Positions 55,321 through 63,875 are shown, numbered from the stretch's first letter. The stretch is DNA of 64,000 nucleotides from Terriglobus roseus (GCF_900105625.1 NZ_FNSD01000001.1:3038001-3102000), one strand, 5' to 3'. A program made the numbers and translations. Notes: generated by a model from the sequence alone, not told the origin.

Positions 55321-56337
55321 CTACTTGATGCGGCTGAGCGAGGCTTCGATGTGATGGGCGACATCGGCCTGCGCGAATTGCGATGCGACGCGGATCGCGT
55401 TCAGGATCGCGACCTCGTTCGAGGATCCATGGCCGATGATGCACGCGCCACGAACGCCCAGCAGCGGCGCTCCACCATATTCGGAGTAGTCGAGGCGCTT
55501 CTTGAAGTTCTTGAATGCCTTGCGGCTCAGCAGCGCACCGACCTGGGAGGTGATGGTCGCCTTTAAGGTCTGCTTCAGGCTCTCGGAGACAAGCTTCGCG
55601 ATGCCTTCGGTGGTCTTGATCGCCACGTTGCCCACGAAGCCGTCGCAAACTACGACATCGCAGCGGCCGTTGAACAGGTCGCGGCCTTCGACGTTGCCGA
55701 TGAAGTGATAGATCTGCTCACCCTCAAGGGCACGGAGGAGCGGCAGGGTTTCGCGGGTGAGCGCGTTGCCCTTGCTGTCTTCTTCGCCGATCGAGAGCAG
55801 GCCCACACGCGGCTTGGGGATGCCAAGCACGTTCTGCGCGTAGATCTGGCCCATCAGGGCAAACTGCACCAGGTTCTTCGGATCACTATCGACGTTGGCG
55901 CCGACGTCCAGCATCACGCAGGGCGAACCGGTCTGCGTGGGCAGAATAGTTGCCAGCGCGGGCCGATCGACACCTTCCAGCGTGCCCAGCACCATCTTGG
56001 CCGTGGCCATGGCGGCGCCAGTATTGCCGGCCGTGACGAAACCCCGAGCCTTGCCTTCGCGGACCAGTTTCAGGCCCACGCGCATGCTGGAGTCTTTCTT
56101 GGATCGGACAGACGCTGCCGCCTTGTCGTCCATGCTGATCCATTCACTGGCGTGAACCACGTGAATAGGCAGACGCTCGCCCTGGAGGTGTTCCTCCAGC
56201 AGCGGCCGGATCATGTTCTCCGGTCCAACAAGATGTACGCGAACAGGAAACAGACGGCACGCGGCGATGGCGCCGCGTATCTCCGGTTCCGGGCCCTTTT
56301 CAGAGCCCATCGCGTCAAGAACGATATCAGTCAGCAT
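55321..56337 (-). CDS. plsX: phosphate acyltransferase PlsX
   Basis: Makes acyl-phosphate from acyl-ACP, the entry to phospholipid synthesis with PlsY. The 338-residue protein shows IVLDAMGSEKGPEPEIRGA, RGFVTAGNTGAAMATAKMVL, CVMLDVGANVD, CDGFVGNVAIKTTEG and the APLLGVRGACIIGHGSS block. The start at 56337 fits the family; the frame is open further upstream with no support. It lies 17 bp after rpmF in the classical yceD-rpmF-plsX order. Confidence 0.95.
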   Translation of the reverse strand: MLTDIVLDAMGSEKGPEPEIRGAIAACRLFPVRVHLVGPENMIRPLLEEHLQGERLPIHVVHASEWISMDDKAAASVRSKKDSSMRVGLKLVREGKARGFVTAGNTGAAMATAKMVLGTLEGVDRPALATILPTQTGSPCVMLDVGANVDSDPKNLVQFALMGQIYAQNVLGIPKPRVGLLSIGEEDSKGNALTRETLPLLRALEGEQIYHFIGNVEGRDLFNGRCDVVVCDGFVGNVAIKTTEGIAKLVSESLKQTLKATITSQVGALLSRKAFKNFKKRLDYSEYGGAPLLGVRGACIIGHGSSNEVAILNAIRVASQFAQADVAHHIEASLSRIK

Positions 56338-56354
56338 CCGGTGGGATTCGACGC

Positions 56355-56543
56355 TTACGCTTCCTTCGTCGCAGCGGCAACCACGGCGCGGCCGCGGTAC
56401 TCGCCGCACTTGGGGCAGGCGTGGTGCGGCAACTTGCGCTCGCCACAGTTGGGGCAGTTACCCGAGTTGGGAGCGGTGAGGAAGTCATGCGAGCGGCGCT
56501 TGGCGGTCCGCTGCTTGGAATGGCGACGCTTGGGATTCGGCAT
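56355..56543 (-). CDS. rpmF: 50S ribosomal protein L32
   Basis: A 62-residue ribosomal protein. The N-terminus PNPKRRHSKQRTAKRRSHD is the L32 signature. Two CxxC pairs (CPNCG, CPKCG) make it the zinc-binding form. AAAGG lies upstream of the ATG. It is flanked by yceD and plsX on the same strand. Confidence 0.97.
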   Translation of the reverse strand: MPNPKRRHSKQRTAKRRSHDFLTAPNSGNCPNCGERKLPHHACPKCGEYRGRAVVAAATKEA

Positions 56544-56672
56544 CGTATTACCTTTCAGAAACGCTAAAAATCAGCACAATCGCTCCCGTTCACGCTCATA
56601 TCATCCGCGTGTTCGGAAGCTCAGTGCTTCAAACCTTGGTCGGCTTCCCACGCTTGGTAGCTGCGTGTCGAG

Positions 56673-57233
56673 TTACTTGCTTTCGGACTTGCTTGCCGCA
56701 CCGAATCCCTGAAGCGCAGCCCAACGCGTATCGACTTCCGTCTCGACGCAGTTACAGGCTGTTTCATTCAGGTTTCCGCCACACCGCGCGCAAATACCCT
56801 TGCAATCGTCCCGGCAGAGTGAGCGATCGGGCAGGGAAAGCAACACCTGCTCGCGCACCACGTCTTCCAGGAGAAGGCCGTTCTGTTCATAATACCCGAT
56901 TTCCGTCTCAGCTTCACTGATGGCGCGCTCGCCGGCTTCCGCATCGACGCCAGAGGGCCGGAAGATCAGGTCAAAGTTCTGGTCGGCGTGGTACGCAATG
57001 GGATCCAGGCAGCGGGCGCACAGCAGTTCGAAATCGCCGATGAAGGCTGCCCGCACGCGAATGTCTTCGACGATGTCCTTCGGCCCGCGGTTCTCTTCAA
57101 TGCGGTCGGCCTCGCCCTTAACGGTCAGGGGACCGATTTGGCGAACGTCCGGAGCGTAGTCGATGGTGCCGGGCTGGATCGTCTCAGCAAGAGGCAGAGG
57201 GTCGGGGATAAGGTCGGCAGGGGTAATGCGCAT
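56673..57233 (-). CDS. yceD: YceD/DUF177 family protein
   Basis: A 186-residue protein found upstream of rpmF in most bacteria and linked to 23S rRNA metabolism. Features: VRAAFIGDFELLCARCLDP in the middle, and the Cys-rich end CRDDCKGICARCGGNLNE with CNC, which may bind zinc. GGAGG lies just before the ATG. It heads the yceD-rpmF-plsX operon. Confidence 0.9.
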   Translation of the reverse strand: MRITPADLIPDPLPLAETIQPGTIDYAPDVRQIGPLTVKGEADRIEENRGPKDIVEDIRVRAAFIGDFELLCARCLDPIAYHADQNFDLIFRPSGVDAEAGERAISEAETEIGYYEQNGLLLEDVVREQVLLSLPDRSLCRDDCKGICARCGGNLNETACNCVETEVDTRWAALQGFGAASKSESK

Positions 57234-57705
57234 AGCACCTCCATTATCGCAGCTTGTACAGGTGGGGCGTTCGACTGACCCCGTTGCGGGATTGCAAGTT
57301 GAAGGGGCCTGCAGCTCAATCTACGGAATTCTATAGATCGACATGTACCAAATCTGGGATATTCCGTGTTCGCGCCGCCCGAAACGCTGAATTACCGGCA
57401 TAAAACGAAGCTTGTAACTTTGGCACGACACCTGCTCTAAAGGATTGCGGGAAGAGCGTGCGGATAGGTGCTGCTGACACGATCAGCTGTTCCAATGTGC
57501 GAAGAACCAGCCCGGGGAGTTGCAGATCGCGCCAGATTTGGGCCACAGCCTGAACTGAGCAGCGGCGGACTTCACCGGAGGGCACCAAAATTTTAGGAGG
57601 CCGTGACAGGCCATTCGAATCAGGACAGGAACGGCCACCCGCAGAGGTGGCCGTTTCGCCGTTCTGGAAGTACTCCCTGCCTCACTCTCTGTGCAAAACT
57701 GGTGC
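57234..57705. other. 472-bp region without a clear gene
   Basis: A minus-strand frame of 85 codons (57331-57588) is open but has no recognised family and no good start, so I do not call it. A hairpin ACGGCCACC/GGTGGCCGT with a 6-nt loop and a short T run is at 57631-57654. The base composition is closer to noncoding. Confidence 0.4.
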
Positions 57706-57734
57706 TTGACCATTCCGGGGACCTGGAGTAGCAT
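57706..57734 (+). promoter_or_regulatory. candidate promoter upstream of the 57803/58227 genes
   Basis: TTGACC (57706-57711), a 17-bp spacer and TAGCAT (57729-57734). Transcription would begin near 57741, about 60 bp before the small ORF and 485 bp before the large one. Confidence 0.45.
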
Positions 57735-57802
57735 CAGCATTGCCTGACGAAGACGCTGATGCACGGTTCGCAACAGTAGCGCGAACAACCGCTCGCTAAA
57801 CG

Positions 57803-58162
57803 GTGGCTCAAACGAGCCTGCAGGCCGAACGACATCGACACAGAAAGTTGATTCCTTCCGATCTGGGCTTGGTCATGCCCGGCGCGAAGGCAAAGAGGAT
57901 CGAGGCGCAGAGGATCGCACCCGGCTCGCAGCCAAAACTCTGCAGCCCCCTTTCCAAAGCGACCATCGTCTGCAAGCCCGTAGTGATCACGCTGCCCCGC
58001 GGCAAACGCCTGCCCGGCAGCACGCTGCACCAAGAGATTGCCCGCCCGGACGAAATGCCTTTGGCGTGCGCTCGTATTTCGAGTGAGAGCTTGAGTACCT
58101 CCCTTCTGAACGCATCCCGTGTCTGCCGGCCGTCCGCCGCCCGCCCTACCAGCGGTCGCTGA
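57803..58162 (+). CDS. possible small basic protein, unknown
   Basis: An open frame of 119 codons starting at GTG. Third codon positions are strongly G/C through most of its length, as in true genes here, and a promoter-like site precedes it. The product is basic with several Cys (KLCSPLSKATIVCKPVVITL). There is no ribosome binding site and no family match that I recognise. If it is not a gene, the stretch is an unusually long leader for the gene at 58227. Confidence 0.35.
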   Translation: MAQTSLQAERHRHRKLIPSDLGLVMPGAKAKRIEAQRIAPGSQPKLCSPLSKATIVCKPVVITLPRGKRLPGSTLHQEIARPDEMPLACARISSESLSTSLLNASRVCRPSAARPTSGR

Positions 58163-58226
58163 CGTGACCAGAAACAGGCCTTCGCGCGTGTCTGCGCTGA
58201 CGACCTGAAGAGAAGAAAGAAGAAGC

Positions 58227-59306
58227 ATGAACGCAGAGCAGAACCTTCCTGAGTCGCACGTCTCCGTTGCGCCTCCGCCGCCTCCCTCGCACGACTCTGA
58301 GGAAGGCGCCTCCAACGGATCACAGACAGCAGCACCGGGAAAGAGCCGCCGCCGCCGTCGCAAGCGTAAGAACCGCCCCGGCGAGGCTGGAGCAGCTCCC
58401 CAGATCAACGCGGGCGCAGAGGGCGGCGAAGCCGCAGCTCCGGCTGCTGCCGCTGAGGGCAGTGCGCCGCCGCAGCAGTCCAACGGGCAGCCGCAGCAGC
58501 GCTCGCGCCAGCAGAATGCCAACAACCAGCAGGGTCAGGGCCAGGCACAGGGTCCGGGCAAGCGCTGGAAGAAGAAGAAGTTTGGCGGCCGAGCCGGTGG
58601 TGGGGATGGTCAGCCGCGGCCCGAACCGGGTAACAGCGTTCAGGGCAGCACCGGCTCCATGGGCGCACGCGGCCGCAATCGCAAGCAGCAGAGCCGCGGT
58701 CCTCGCGCCTTTGTCGGTCCCATGGATCACAGCTATCGCGAAGCCAATGGCAATTATGCCGATGTGCCCGCAAGCACGATCGAGCTGCATGGCAATGGCG
58801 GTCGCCGCCCGAGCAATCACCGCAATAACAATCACGGCAATGAGGACCGCATGCCGCCAGAATTGCTGACGAATTTCCGCGCCGTCGCCATTCCGGAAGG
58901 TGCTCCGACGCACATCTACTTCTTCATTGAAGACCTGTTCTTCACGGCGAAGATCCAGGAGGCCGCGCGCCAGCAGGGCGTGAAGGTCGCCTTCATGAAG
59001 CCGGACAAGGACATCGTTGCGCACCTGGCGGAGCTGCACGATCACGAGCATCCTTCGTTGATTGTGTTTGATCTGAACAATGTTGCCGCGAAGCCGCTGA
59101 CGCTGATTCCGAAGCTGAAGAGCAAGCTCAAGAAGGGCACCTCCATCGTGGGCTTCCTGTCGCATCTGCAGGGTGACCTGAAGGCGAAGGCCGTCGAAGC
59201 AGGTTGCGACTCCGTGATGCCGCGTGCGGCCTTCTCGCAGAATCTGCCAAACCTTCTACGCCGTTACGGTGCAGAAGACGAGCACGAGCCGAACTACAAC
59301 CAGTAA
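58227..59306 (+). CDS. receiver-like domain fused to a long basic disordered tail
   Basis: A 359-residue protein. Residues 1-220 are low complexity: RRRRRKRKNR at 41-50, Gln/Gly-rich stretches and GKRWKKKKFGGRAGGG near 111-125, as in RNA-binding tails. Residues 228-348 look like a response-regulator receiver fold: acidic pair E235/D236 (YFFIEDLFF), D282 at the phospho-acceptor place (LIVFDLNN), S312 at the Ser/Thr switch (VGFLSH) and R333 where Lys is normal. No HTH follows. I infer a pseudo-receiver with a nucleic-acid-binding tail. It has its own stem-loop downstream. Confidence 0.75.
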   Translation: MNAEQNLPESHVSVAPPPPPSHDSEEGASNGSQTAAPGKSRRRRRKRKNRPGEAGAAPQINAGAEGGEAAAPAAAAEGSAPPQQSNGQPQQRSRQQNANNQQGQGQAQGPGKRWKKKKFGGRAGGGDGQPRPEPGNSVQGSTGSMGARGRNRKQQSRGPRAFVGPMDHSYREANGNYADVPASTIELHGNGGRRPSNHRNNNHGNEDRMPPELLTNFRAVAIPEGAPTHIYFFIEDLFFTAKIQEAARQQGVKVAFMKPDKDIVAHLAELHDHEHPSLIVFDLNNVAAKPLTLIPKLKSKLKKGTSIVGFLSHLQGDLKAKAVEAGCDSVMPRAAFSQNLPNLLRRYGAEDEHEPNYNQ

Positions 59307-59320
59307 GTCTGACGTATCCA

Positions 59321-59351
59321 AGTGAGGGCACCCATTGCGGGTGCCCTCACT
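59321..59351 (+). terminator. stem-loop after the receiver-like gene
   Basis: A perfect 13-bp stem (AGTGAGGGCACCC with GGGTGCCCTCACT) and a 5-nt loop, 14 bp after the stop. It is followed by CATTT only, so it is a weak or Rho-aided terminator. Confidence 0.6.
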
Positions 59352-59373
59352 CATTTCCGAGATAGAAAACCTC

Positions 59374-59901
59374 ATGGCAATTAGTCCCGAACGTAAGTTC
59401 ACGCCTGTTCGCATCGCCGCGCTTACCGTAAGTGATACGCGCACGGCTGCGACCGACCGCTCTGGCGATGTGCTGGTGCAGCGCATTGCAGAAGCGGGCC
59501 ATACGCTCGCGGCGCGCGAGCTCCTGCGTGACGATGCCGATGCGATCGAAAGCCTTCTGCAGCGCTGGATTGCGGACGCTTCCATTGACGTCGTGATCAG
59601 CACCGGCGGTACAGGAATCACCGGCCGTGACGTGACGCCTGAGGCCTTTCATCGCGTGCTCGAAAAGCAGATCGAGGGATTTTCCGAGCTCTTCCGGATG
59701 ATCTCGTTCCAAAAGATCGGACCGAGCGCGATTTTATCGCGCGCTGTGGCGGGTGTGGCTGCGGGGACATACTTATTCGCCCTACCCGGTTCGCCCGGTG
59801 CCGTGGTCGACGCGTGGGACGAGTTGCTTTTGCCGCTGCTCGACAGCCGCAATACGCCGTGTAATCTGGTCGACCTGATGCCGCGCCTGCGGGAACGGTA
59901 G
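59374..59901 (+). CDS. molybdenum cofactor synthesis protein, MoaB/MogA family
   Basis: A 175-residue protein of the MoaB/MogA fold, which adenylates molybdopterin. Seen: IAALTVSDTRTAATDRSGD, the IDVVISTGGTGITGRDVTPE motif, and LFALPGSPGAVVDAWDELL. MoaB and MogA are hard to separate by eye. The start at 59374 follows the stem-loop. No other moa or moe gene is in the window. Confidence 0.9.
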   Translation: MAISPERKFTPVRIAALTVSDTRTAATDRSGDVLVQRIAEAGHTLAARELLRDDADAIESLLQRWIADASIDVVISTGGTGITGRDVTPEAFHRVLEKQIEGFSELFRMISFQKIGPSAILSRAVAGVAAGTYLFALPGSPGAVVDAWDELLLPLLDSRNTPCNLVDLMPRLRER

Positions 59902-59910
59902 GAGGAAACG

Positions 59911-60270
59911 ATGCCAACGAAGATCATCGACACGACCAACGCCGAGCACTATAAGTGGGGCGGCCCTTCCGGTACCGATTGCGATGGCTGGCACCTGGTG
60001 AAGACCGAGCACCTAAGCGTCATCGAGGAGCTGATGCCGCCGGGCACGAAGGAAGAGCGGCACGCCCACGCGAAGTCGCGGCAGTTTTTCTTTGTGCTGG
60101 AAGGTGAGTTGACCCTTGAGGTGGAGCGCCACGACTTCGTGATCGCTGCGGGGAAGGGTGTTGAGGTGCATCCGGGGCAGGCGCACCAGGCGCTGAACCG
60201 CAGCGGAGCGCCAGTTCGAATGGTCGTCACCAGCCAGCCGCCGAGCCATGGCGACCGCACAGCTGCCTAG
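59911..60270 (+). CDS. cupin-domain protein
   Basis: A 119-residue single cupin. Motif 1 is HAHAKSRQFFFVLEGELTLE, which supplies His and Glu metal ligands; motif 2 is HPGQAHQALNRSG. Small cupins include isomerases, dioxygenases and sugar-binding proteins, so the function is open. GGAGG lies 6 nt before the ATG, and the gene starts 9 bp after the MoaB-like stop, so the two are likely co-transcribed. Confidence 0.85.
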   Translation: MPTKIIDTTNAEHYKWGGPSGTDCDGWHLVKTEHLSVIEELMPPGTKEERHAHAKSRQFFFVLEGELTLEVERHDFVIAAGKGVEVHPGQAHQALNRSGAPVRMVVTSQPPSHGDRTAA

Positions 60271-60326
60271 TGTTCTTACAGTGGACGGGTTTCCAGCCTG
60301 ATTGATTGTTACCCTTGCAGTGAGCC

Positions 60327-62105
60327 GTGTCCGATAACTTTGCACAGACCGTAAAGCAGGCCACCGACATCGTGAAGGTGATTGGCGAGTACGTGCGTCT
60401 ACGCAAGAGCGGCGCGCAGAACTTCAGTGGCCTGTGTCCGTTTCACCAGGAGAAGTCGCCTTCTTTCAGTGTGAACGTACAGCACAGCTACTTCTACTGT
60501 TTCGGTTGTCATGCGAAAGGCGATGTCTTCACCTTCGTGCAGAAGATCGAAAATATCAGCTTTCCCGAGGCGGTTCGCGCAGTGGCGCAGAAGAGCGGTA
60601 TCCCACTGCCGAAGCGTGAGTGGAACTCGCCGGAAGAGGCTGCGCAGGCCGGTTTGCGGCGCCAGTTAATCGACATCCACGAGGCGGCGACGCAGTATTT
60701 TCAGCAGGCATTGCAATCACCAGAAGCGGCGCGCGCGCGTGAGTACATCAGCAGCCGCGCATTGACGCCGGAGACGATTGCGCAGTTTCGCATTGGTTAC
60801 GCGCCGGACGACTTCAACCACATGCGCGATGCGATGGGGAAGCACTTCAACGACGAGACCATGCGCGCCAGCGGCCTGTTCAGCAGCAAGGAGCAGAACG
60901 ACGAGGGCAGGCCTACGGGCAACATGTACGCCCGTTTCCGCAAGCGTATTACGTTCCCCATCTGCAATGAAGCGGGCAAGACCATCGCCTTCACGGCGCG
61001 CGCGTTGGACAGTGACGAGAAGAGCGGGCCGAAGTACATGAACTCGCCCGAGACGCCGCTGTATACGAAGGGCCAGGTGCTCTTCAATCTCGACAAGGCG
61101 AAGGCCGCGATCCGCACGCAGGATTATGCGCTGCTGGTGGAAGGTCAGATGGACTGCATCCGCGTCTTCACCTCGGGTATTCAGCCGGTCATCGCGACGA
61201 GCGGCACTGCATTTACAGAACACCAGGTGCGACTGCTGGGCCGCTTCACCAAGCGTGTCGTCGTCAACTTCGATCCGGATACGGCGGGAGCAAATGCCGC
61301 GGAAAAGTCGTTAGCGTTGCTGACCGAAGCGGAGTTCGAAGTTCGTATCGTCACGCTTGAGGGAGGCCTTGACCCGGATCGCTTTGTAAAGGAGATGGGC
61401 ATCGTTGCCTACGCCGAAGCGCTGAAGACTGCGAAGCCGCTGGCGGAGTACCTGATCGATCGCGCGCGCGCCCTGTTCCCGCAGCGCACGGCCGAGGCGA
61501 AGGTGAAGGCAGTGAACTTTCTGCTGCCGCATATTCGTCGCCTGCCATCGGCCATTCAGCGGACGCAGTTTGTGGATGATGCCGCACAAAAGCTCGGCAT
61601 CGACTCATCACTGATGCGGCAGGAGCTGCAGCACGCGGCGACGCATCGGCTTGAGAGTGTGCGCAGTACGTCCGCCCAGGCAATGCATGAGACGGAGCGC
61701 ATCCTGCTGCGGGCGCTGGTTTTGCCGGAGACGGATAAGGCGCGGCAACGTGCGGCGGCAGAGGTCAACGCTCATCCCGAGTGGCTGGAGGGTATGGCGG
61801 TGGCCGACTTGATTGAGGCGCTCGCCGCGAATCCGGTGGGTGACAATCCTCTGGACGTGGCGCCGGATGATCGTAGTCGCGAGGTGCTGGCCCGTCTGCT
61901 GAGCGAGGACCAGATCAGCGACCCAACGATGATGCTGGTTGAAGTGGGCAACGTGCTGCATACGCTGGAACGCCGACGCCTCGAGCGACGGCAGCGCGAG
62001 ATCCGGTCGATGCTGGCAGAGGCAGAGCGCCGCAGCGATCAGAGCATGATCGAAAAACTACAGTCGGAGTCGGTGCAGATCAATCGCGCGCTGCGCACGG
62101 TTTAG
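60327..62105 (+). CDS. dnaG: DNA primase DnaG
   Basis: Makes RNA primers at the replication fork. The 592-residue protein has the CHC2 zinc finger (C37, H40, C58, C61 in LCPFHQEKS and YCFGC), the RNA polymerase domain with FRKRITFPICNEAGKTIAFTAR, and the Toprim motif LLVEGQMDCIR with VVNFDPDTAGANAAEKSL. The start is GTG. The C-terminal helicase-binding part is present. rpoD and rpsU are not adjacent. Confidence 0.95.
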   Translation: MSDNFAQTVKQATDIVKVIGEYVRLRKSGAQNFSGLCPFHQEKSPSFSVNVQHSYFYCFGCHAKGDVFTFVQKIENISFPEAVRAVAQKSGIPLPKREWNSPEEAAQAGLRRQLIDIHEAATQYFQQALQSPEAARAREYISSRALTPETIAQFRIGYAPDDFNHMRDAMGKHFNDETMRASGLFSSKEQNDEGRPTGNMYARFRKRITFPICNEAGKTIAFTARALDSDEKSGPKYMNSPETPLYTKGQVLFNLDKAKAAIRTQDYALLVEGQMDCIRVFTSGIQPVIATSGTAFTEHQVRLLGRFTKRVVVNFDPDTAGANAAEKSLALLTEAEFEVRIVTLEGGLDPDRFVKEMGIVAYAEALKTAKPLAEYLIDRARALFPQRTAEAKVKAVNFLLPHIRRLPSAIQRTQFVDDAAQKLGIDSSLMRQELQHAATHRLESVRSTSAQAMHETERILLRALVLPETDKARQRAAAEVNAHPEWLEGMAVADLIEALAANPVGDNPLDVAPDDRSREVLARLLSEDQISDPTMMLVEVGNVLHTLERRRLERRQREIRSMLAEAERRSDQSMIEKLQSESVQINRALRTV

Positions 62106-62155
62106 ATTCGCCAACGCTGCGCTATGCTCTCCCTATCCTTACCTAGGAGAGCCCT

Positions 62156-62608
62156 GTGCCGATGACCCGCCGTATGCTTGCCAGCTCTGCAGCCGCTATT
62201 GGTGCTGCCGCCTTCACGCCGTTTGCCCGCGCCGCTGCAACCGTGCGCAAGAAGGTACTTGCGGCTAACCCGAATGCGACGCCCAAGCCGCCGTATTCAC
62301 CTGCCGTGGCGTATGGAAATCTTGTCTTCGTGTCCGGTAAAGCGAGCTATGGGGCACCAGACCCGAAGGACATTCGCGCCTGCACGAAGTACGCGCTGGA
62401 AGAGGTTGCGAAGGAACTGAAGAACGCGGGCTCATCCATGGAGAACGTGCTGAAGGTGCAGGTGTTCCTGCGCAACATTGAGGACTATGCCGCGATGAAT
62501 GAAGTCTTTGCCGCGACCTTCGTGAAAGAACCGCCGGCGCGCACGACCATCGCCGCAATCATTCCGCGCGAGAGCCTGGTCGAGATCGACGTCGTCGCCT
62601 ACATCTAG
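62156..62608 (+). CDS. RidA-family protein with Tat-like signal
   Basis: A 150-residue YjgF/YER057c/UK114 protein. RidA enzymes hydrolyse reactive imines. The core is PPYSPAVAYGNLVFVSGKAS, AGSSMENVLKVQVFLRNIED and PPARTTIAAIIPRESLVEID, with the substrate-binding Arg in PARTT. Before it sits TRRMLASSAAAIGAAAFTP, a twin-arginine-like signal, so this copy is probably exported. GTG 62156 has AGGAGA upstream; ATG 62162 is an alternative. Confidence 0.88.
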   Translation: MPMTRRMLASSAAAIGAAAFTPFARAAATVRKKVLAANPNATPKPPYSPAVAYGNLVFVSGKASYGAPDPKDIRACTKYALEEVAKELKNAGSSMENVLKVQVFLRNIEDYAAMNEVFAATFVKEPPARTTIAAIIPRESLVEIDVVAYI

Positions 62609-62664
62609 TCGGCATGAAGGGCCGTGCGTTGGACGTGCAGCCCTGCGAGCGAGAGAATCGAAGT

Positions 62665-63048
62665 ATGTCGAACGAGAACAGCCCGAAACGGGAGTACTTC
62701 AGCGCCACCAATCCATTTCCCAACGCCGCCGTCTACACGCCTGCCGTGGCCTTTGGCGACCTGGTCTTTCTTGCGGGTAAGACCTCGTGGAATGCACCGG
62801 ATCCGACGGACATTCGCAGTTGCGCGCAGCACGTGCTGGACGGGATTGAGAAGGAACTGATCCACGCCGGATCCAGCATGGAACAGGTGCTGAAGGTGAC
62901 GGTCTATCTGCGCGATATAGAAGACTGGGATGCTCTGAACGAAGTCTACGTCGGCCGCTTCGGTCCCAATCCGCCGGCTCGCACGACCATCGCTGCGGTT
63001 CTGCCGCGCGACAGCCGCGTCGGCATCGACGTTATCGCACACCGCTAG
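62665..63048 (+). CDS. RidA-family protein, cytoplasmic copy
   Basis: A 127-residue RidA-like protein without a signal. It is a close paralogue of the preceding gene: AAVYTPAVAFGDLVFLAGKT, AGSSMEQVLKVTVYLRDIED and PPARTTIAAVLPRDSRVGID match block for block. The two lie 56 bp apart, so they probably arose by tandem duplication, with one then exported. The start at 62665 gives a standard length. Confidence 0.88.
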   Translation: MSNENSPKREYFSATNPFPNAAVYTPAVAFGDLVFLAGKTSWNAPDPTDIRSCAQHVLDGIEKELIHAGSSMEQVLKVTVYLRDIEDWDALNEVYVGRFGPNPPARTTIAAVLPRDSRVGIDVIAHR

Positions 63049-63070
63049 ACCAGGACGGGACAGACAACAC

Positions 63071-63655
63071 ATGAGTGAGAGAACGCCTGAACTGTGGCTC
63101 ATCCGCCACGGCGAAACCGAGTGGTCGAAGAGCGGCCAGCACACCAGCTTCACGGATCTTCCTTTGACACCCTTTGGGGTAGAGCAGGCGAAGCGTCTGC
63201 AGCCTGTTTTGGCGAAGGTCGACTTCGACCTTGTCTTGACCAGCCCGCGCCAGCGCGCCATGGTGACCGCGGAGCTTGCGGGGATTCACCATCGTGCGGA
63301 GGTCGACGAGGATCTGCAGGAGTGGAACTATGGCATCCACGAAGGCGTTACCACGGCGCAGGTGCATGAGACCGATCCCACGTGGAATGTTTGGCGCAGT
63401 GAGAACCCGGGCGGCGAGTGGCTGGCGCAGGTTGAGAGTCGCACCGAGCGTGTCATCGAGCGCTGCATGGATAACGGCGGTCGCTGCGCGCTGATTGCAC
63501 ATGCGCATGTTTTTCGCGTGCTGGCCGGCATGTTCCTGGTGAAGGAAGGTATCTTCGGCGAGCACCTGATGCTGTCGACCGCGAGCATCAGCGTGTTGGG
63601 TATCGATCGCGGCGTGCGTGTCATCAAGCGATGGAACGAGATGCCGCCGGAGTAG
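63071..63655 (+). CDS. histidine phosphatase superfamily protein
   Basis: A 194-residue branch-1 histidine phosphatase (phosphoglycerate mutase-like). The catalytic LIRHGETEWSKSGQHT is near the N-terminus; TSPRQRAMVTAELAG, LQEWNYGIHEG and LIAHAHVFRVLAG supply the second Arg, Glu and His. It may act on a sugar phosphate or other small phosphate ester. It follows the RidA genes by 22 bp. Confidence 0.9.
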   Translation: MSERTPELWLIRHGETEWSKSGQHTSFTDLPLTPFGVEQAKRLQPVLAKVDFDLVLTSPRQRAMVTAELAGIHHRAEVDEDLQEWNYGIHEGVTTAQVHETDPTWNVWRSENPGGEWLAQVESRTERVIERCMDNGGRCALIAHAHVFRVLAGMFLVKEGIFGEHLMLSTASISVLGIDRGVRVIKRWNEMPPE

Positions 63656-63670
63656 CGCTTTCGTTCGCAG

Positions 63671-63820
63671 TTGCTTTCGGAGGGGCATGGCTTTAGCCGT
63701 GCCATATCCGTCGCGGGGAAGATTCGGCTTTAGCCGCTGGAGCGAAATCCCTCAGGGGCTAAAGCCCATCTCCTCTTCGCGGTTGATAGCAGGGCTGAAG
63801 CCCTGCTCCTCCGAAAGCAA
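63671..63820. mobile_element. MITE-like element with hairpin terminal inverted repeats
   Basis: The ends are inverted repeats: a perfect 13 bp (TTGCTTTCGGAGG at 63671-63683, CCTCCGAAAGCAA at 63808-63820) that extends imperfectly to about 33 bp. Each end is also a hairpin: GGCATGGCTTTAGCCGTGCC (63684-63703) and GCAGGGCTGAAGCCCTGC (63789-63806). Two smaller ones, CGGCTTTAGCCG (63725) and GGGCTAAAGCCC (63756), lie inside. It codes for nothing, and no target-site duplication is obvious. Confidence 0.55.
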
Positions 63821-63875
63821 AAGCCGTTTGCTCTGCGGAGACTCCTGAGCTGATGGTGGCGATTCATCTCTACTG

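Noticed and set aside
57331-57588. 85-codon minus-strand ORF
   Set aside because: No ribosome binding site, no ATG start, no recognisable family, and weaker codon bias than real genes nearby.
57600-57660. Possible tRNA T-arm (CATTCGAATC)
   Set aside because: No matching acceptor, D or anticodon arms can be formed; the nearby hairpin is a simple GC stem-loop.
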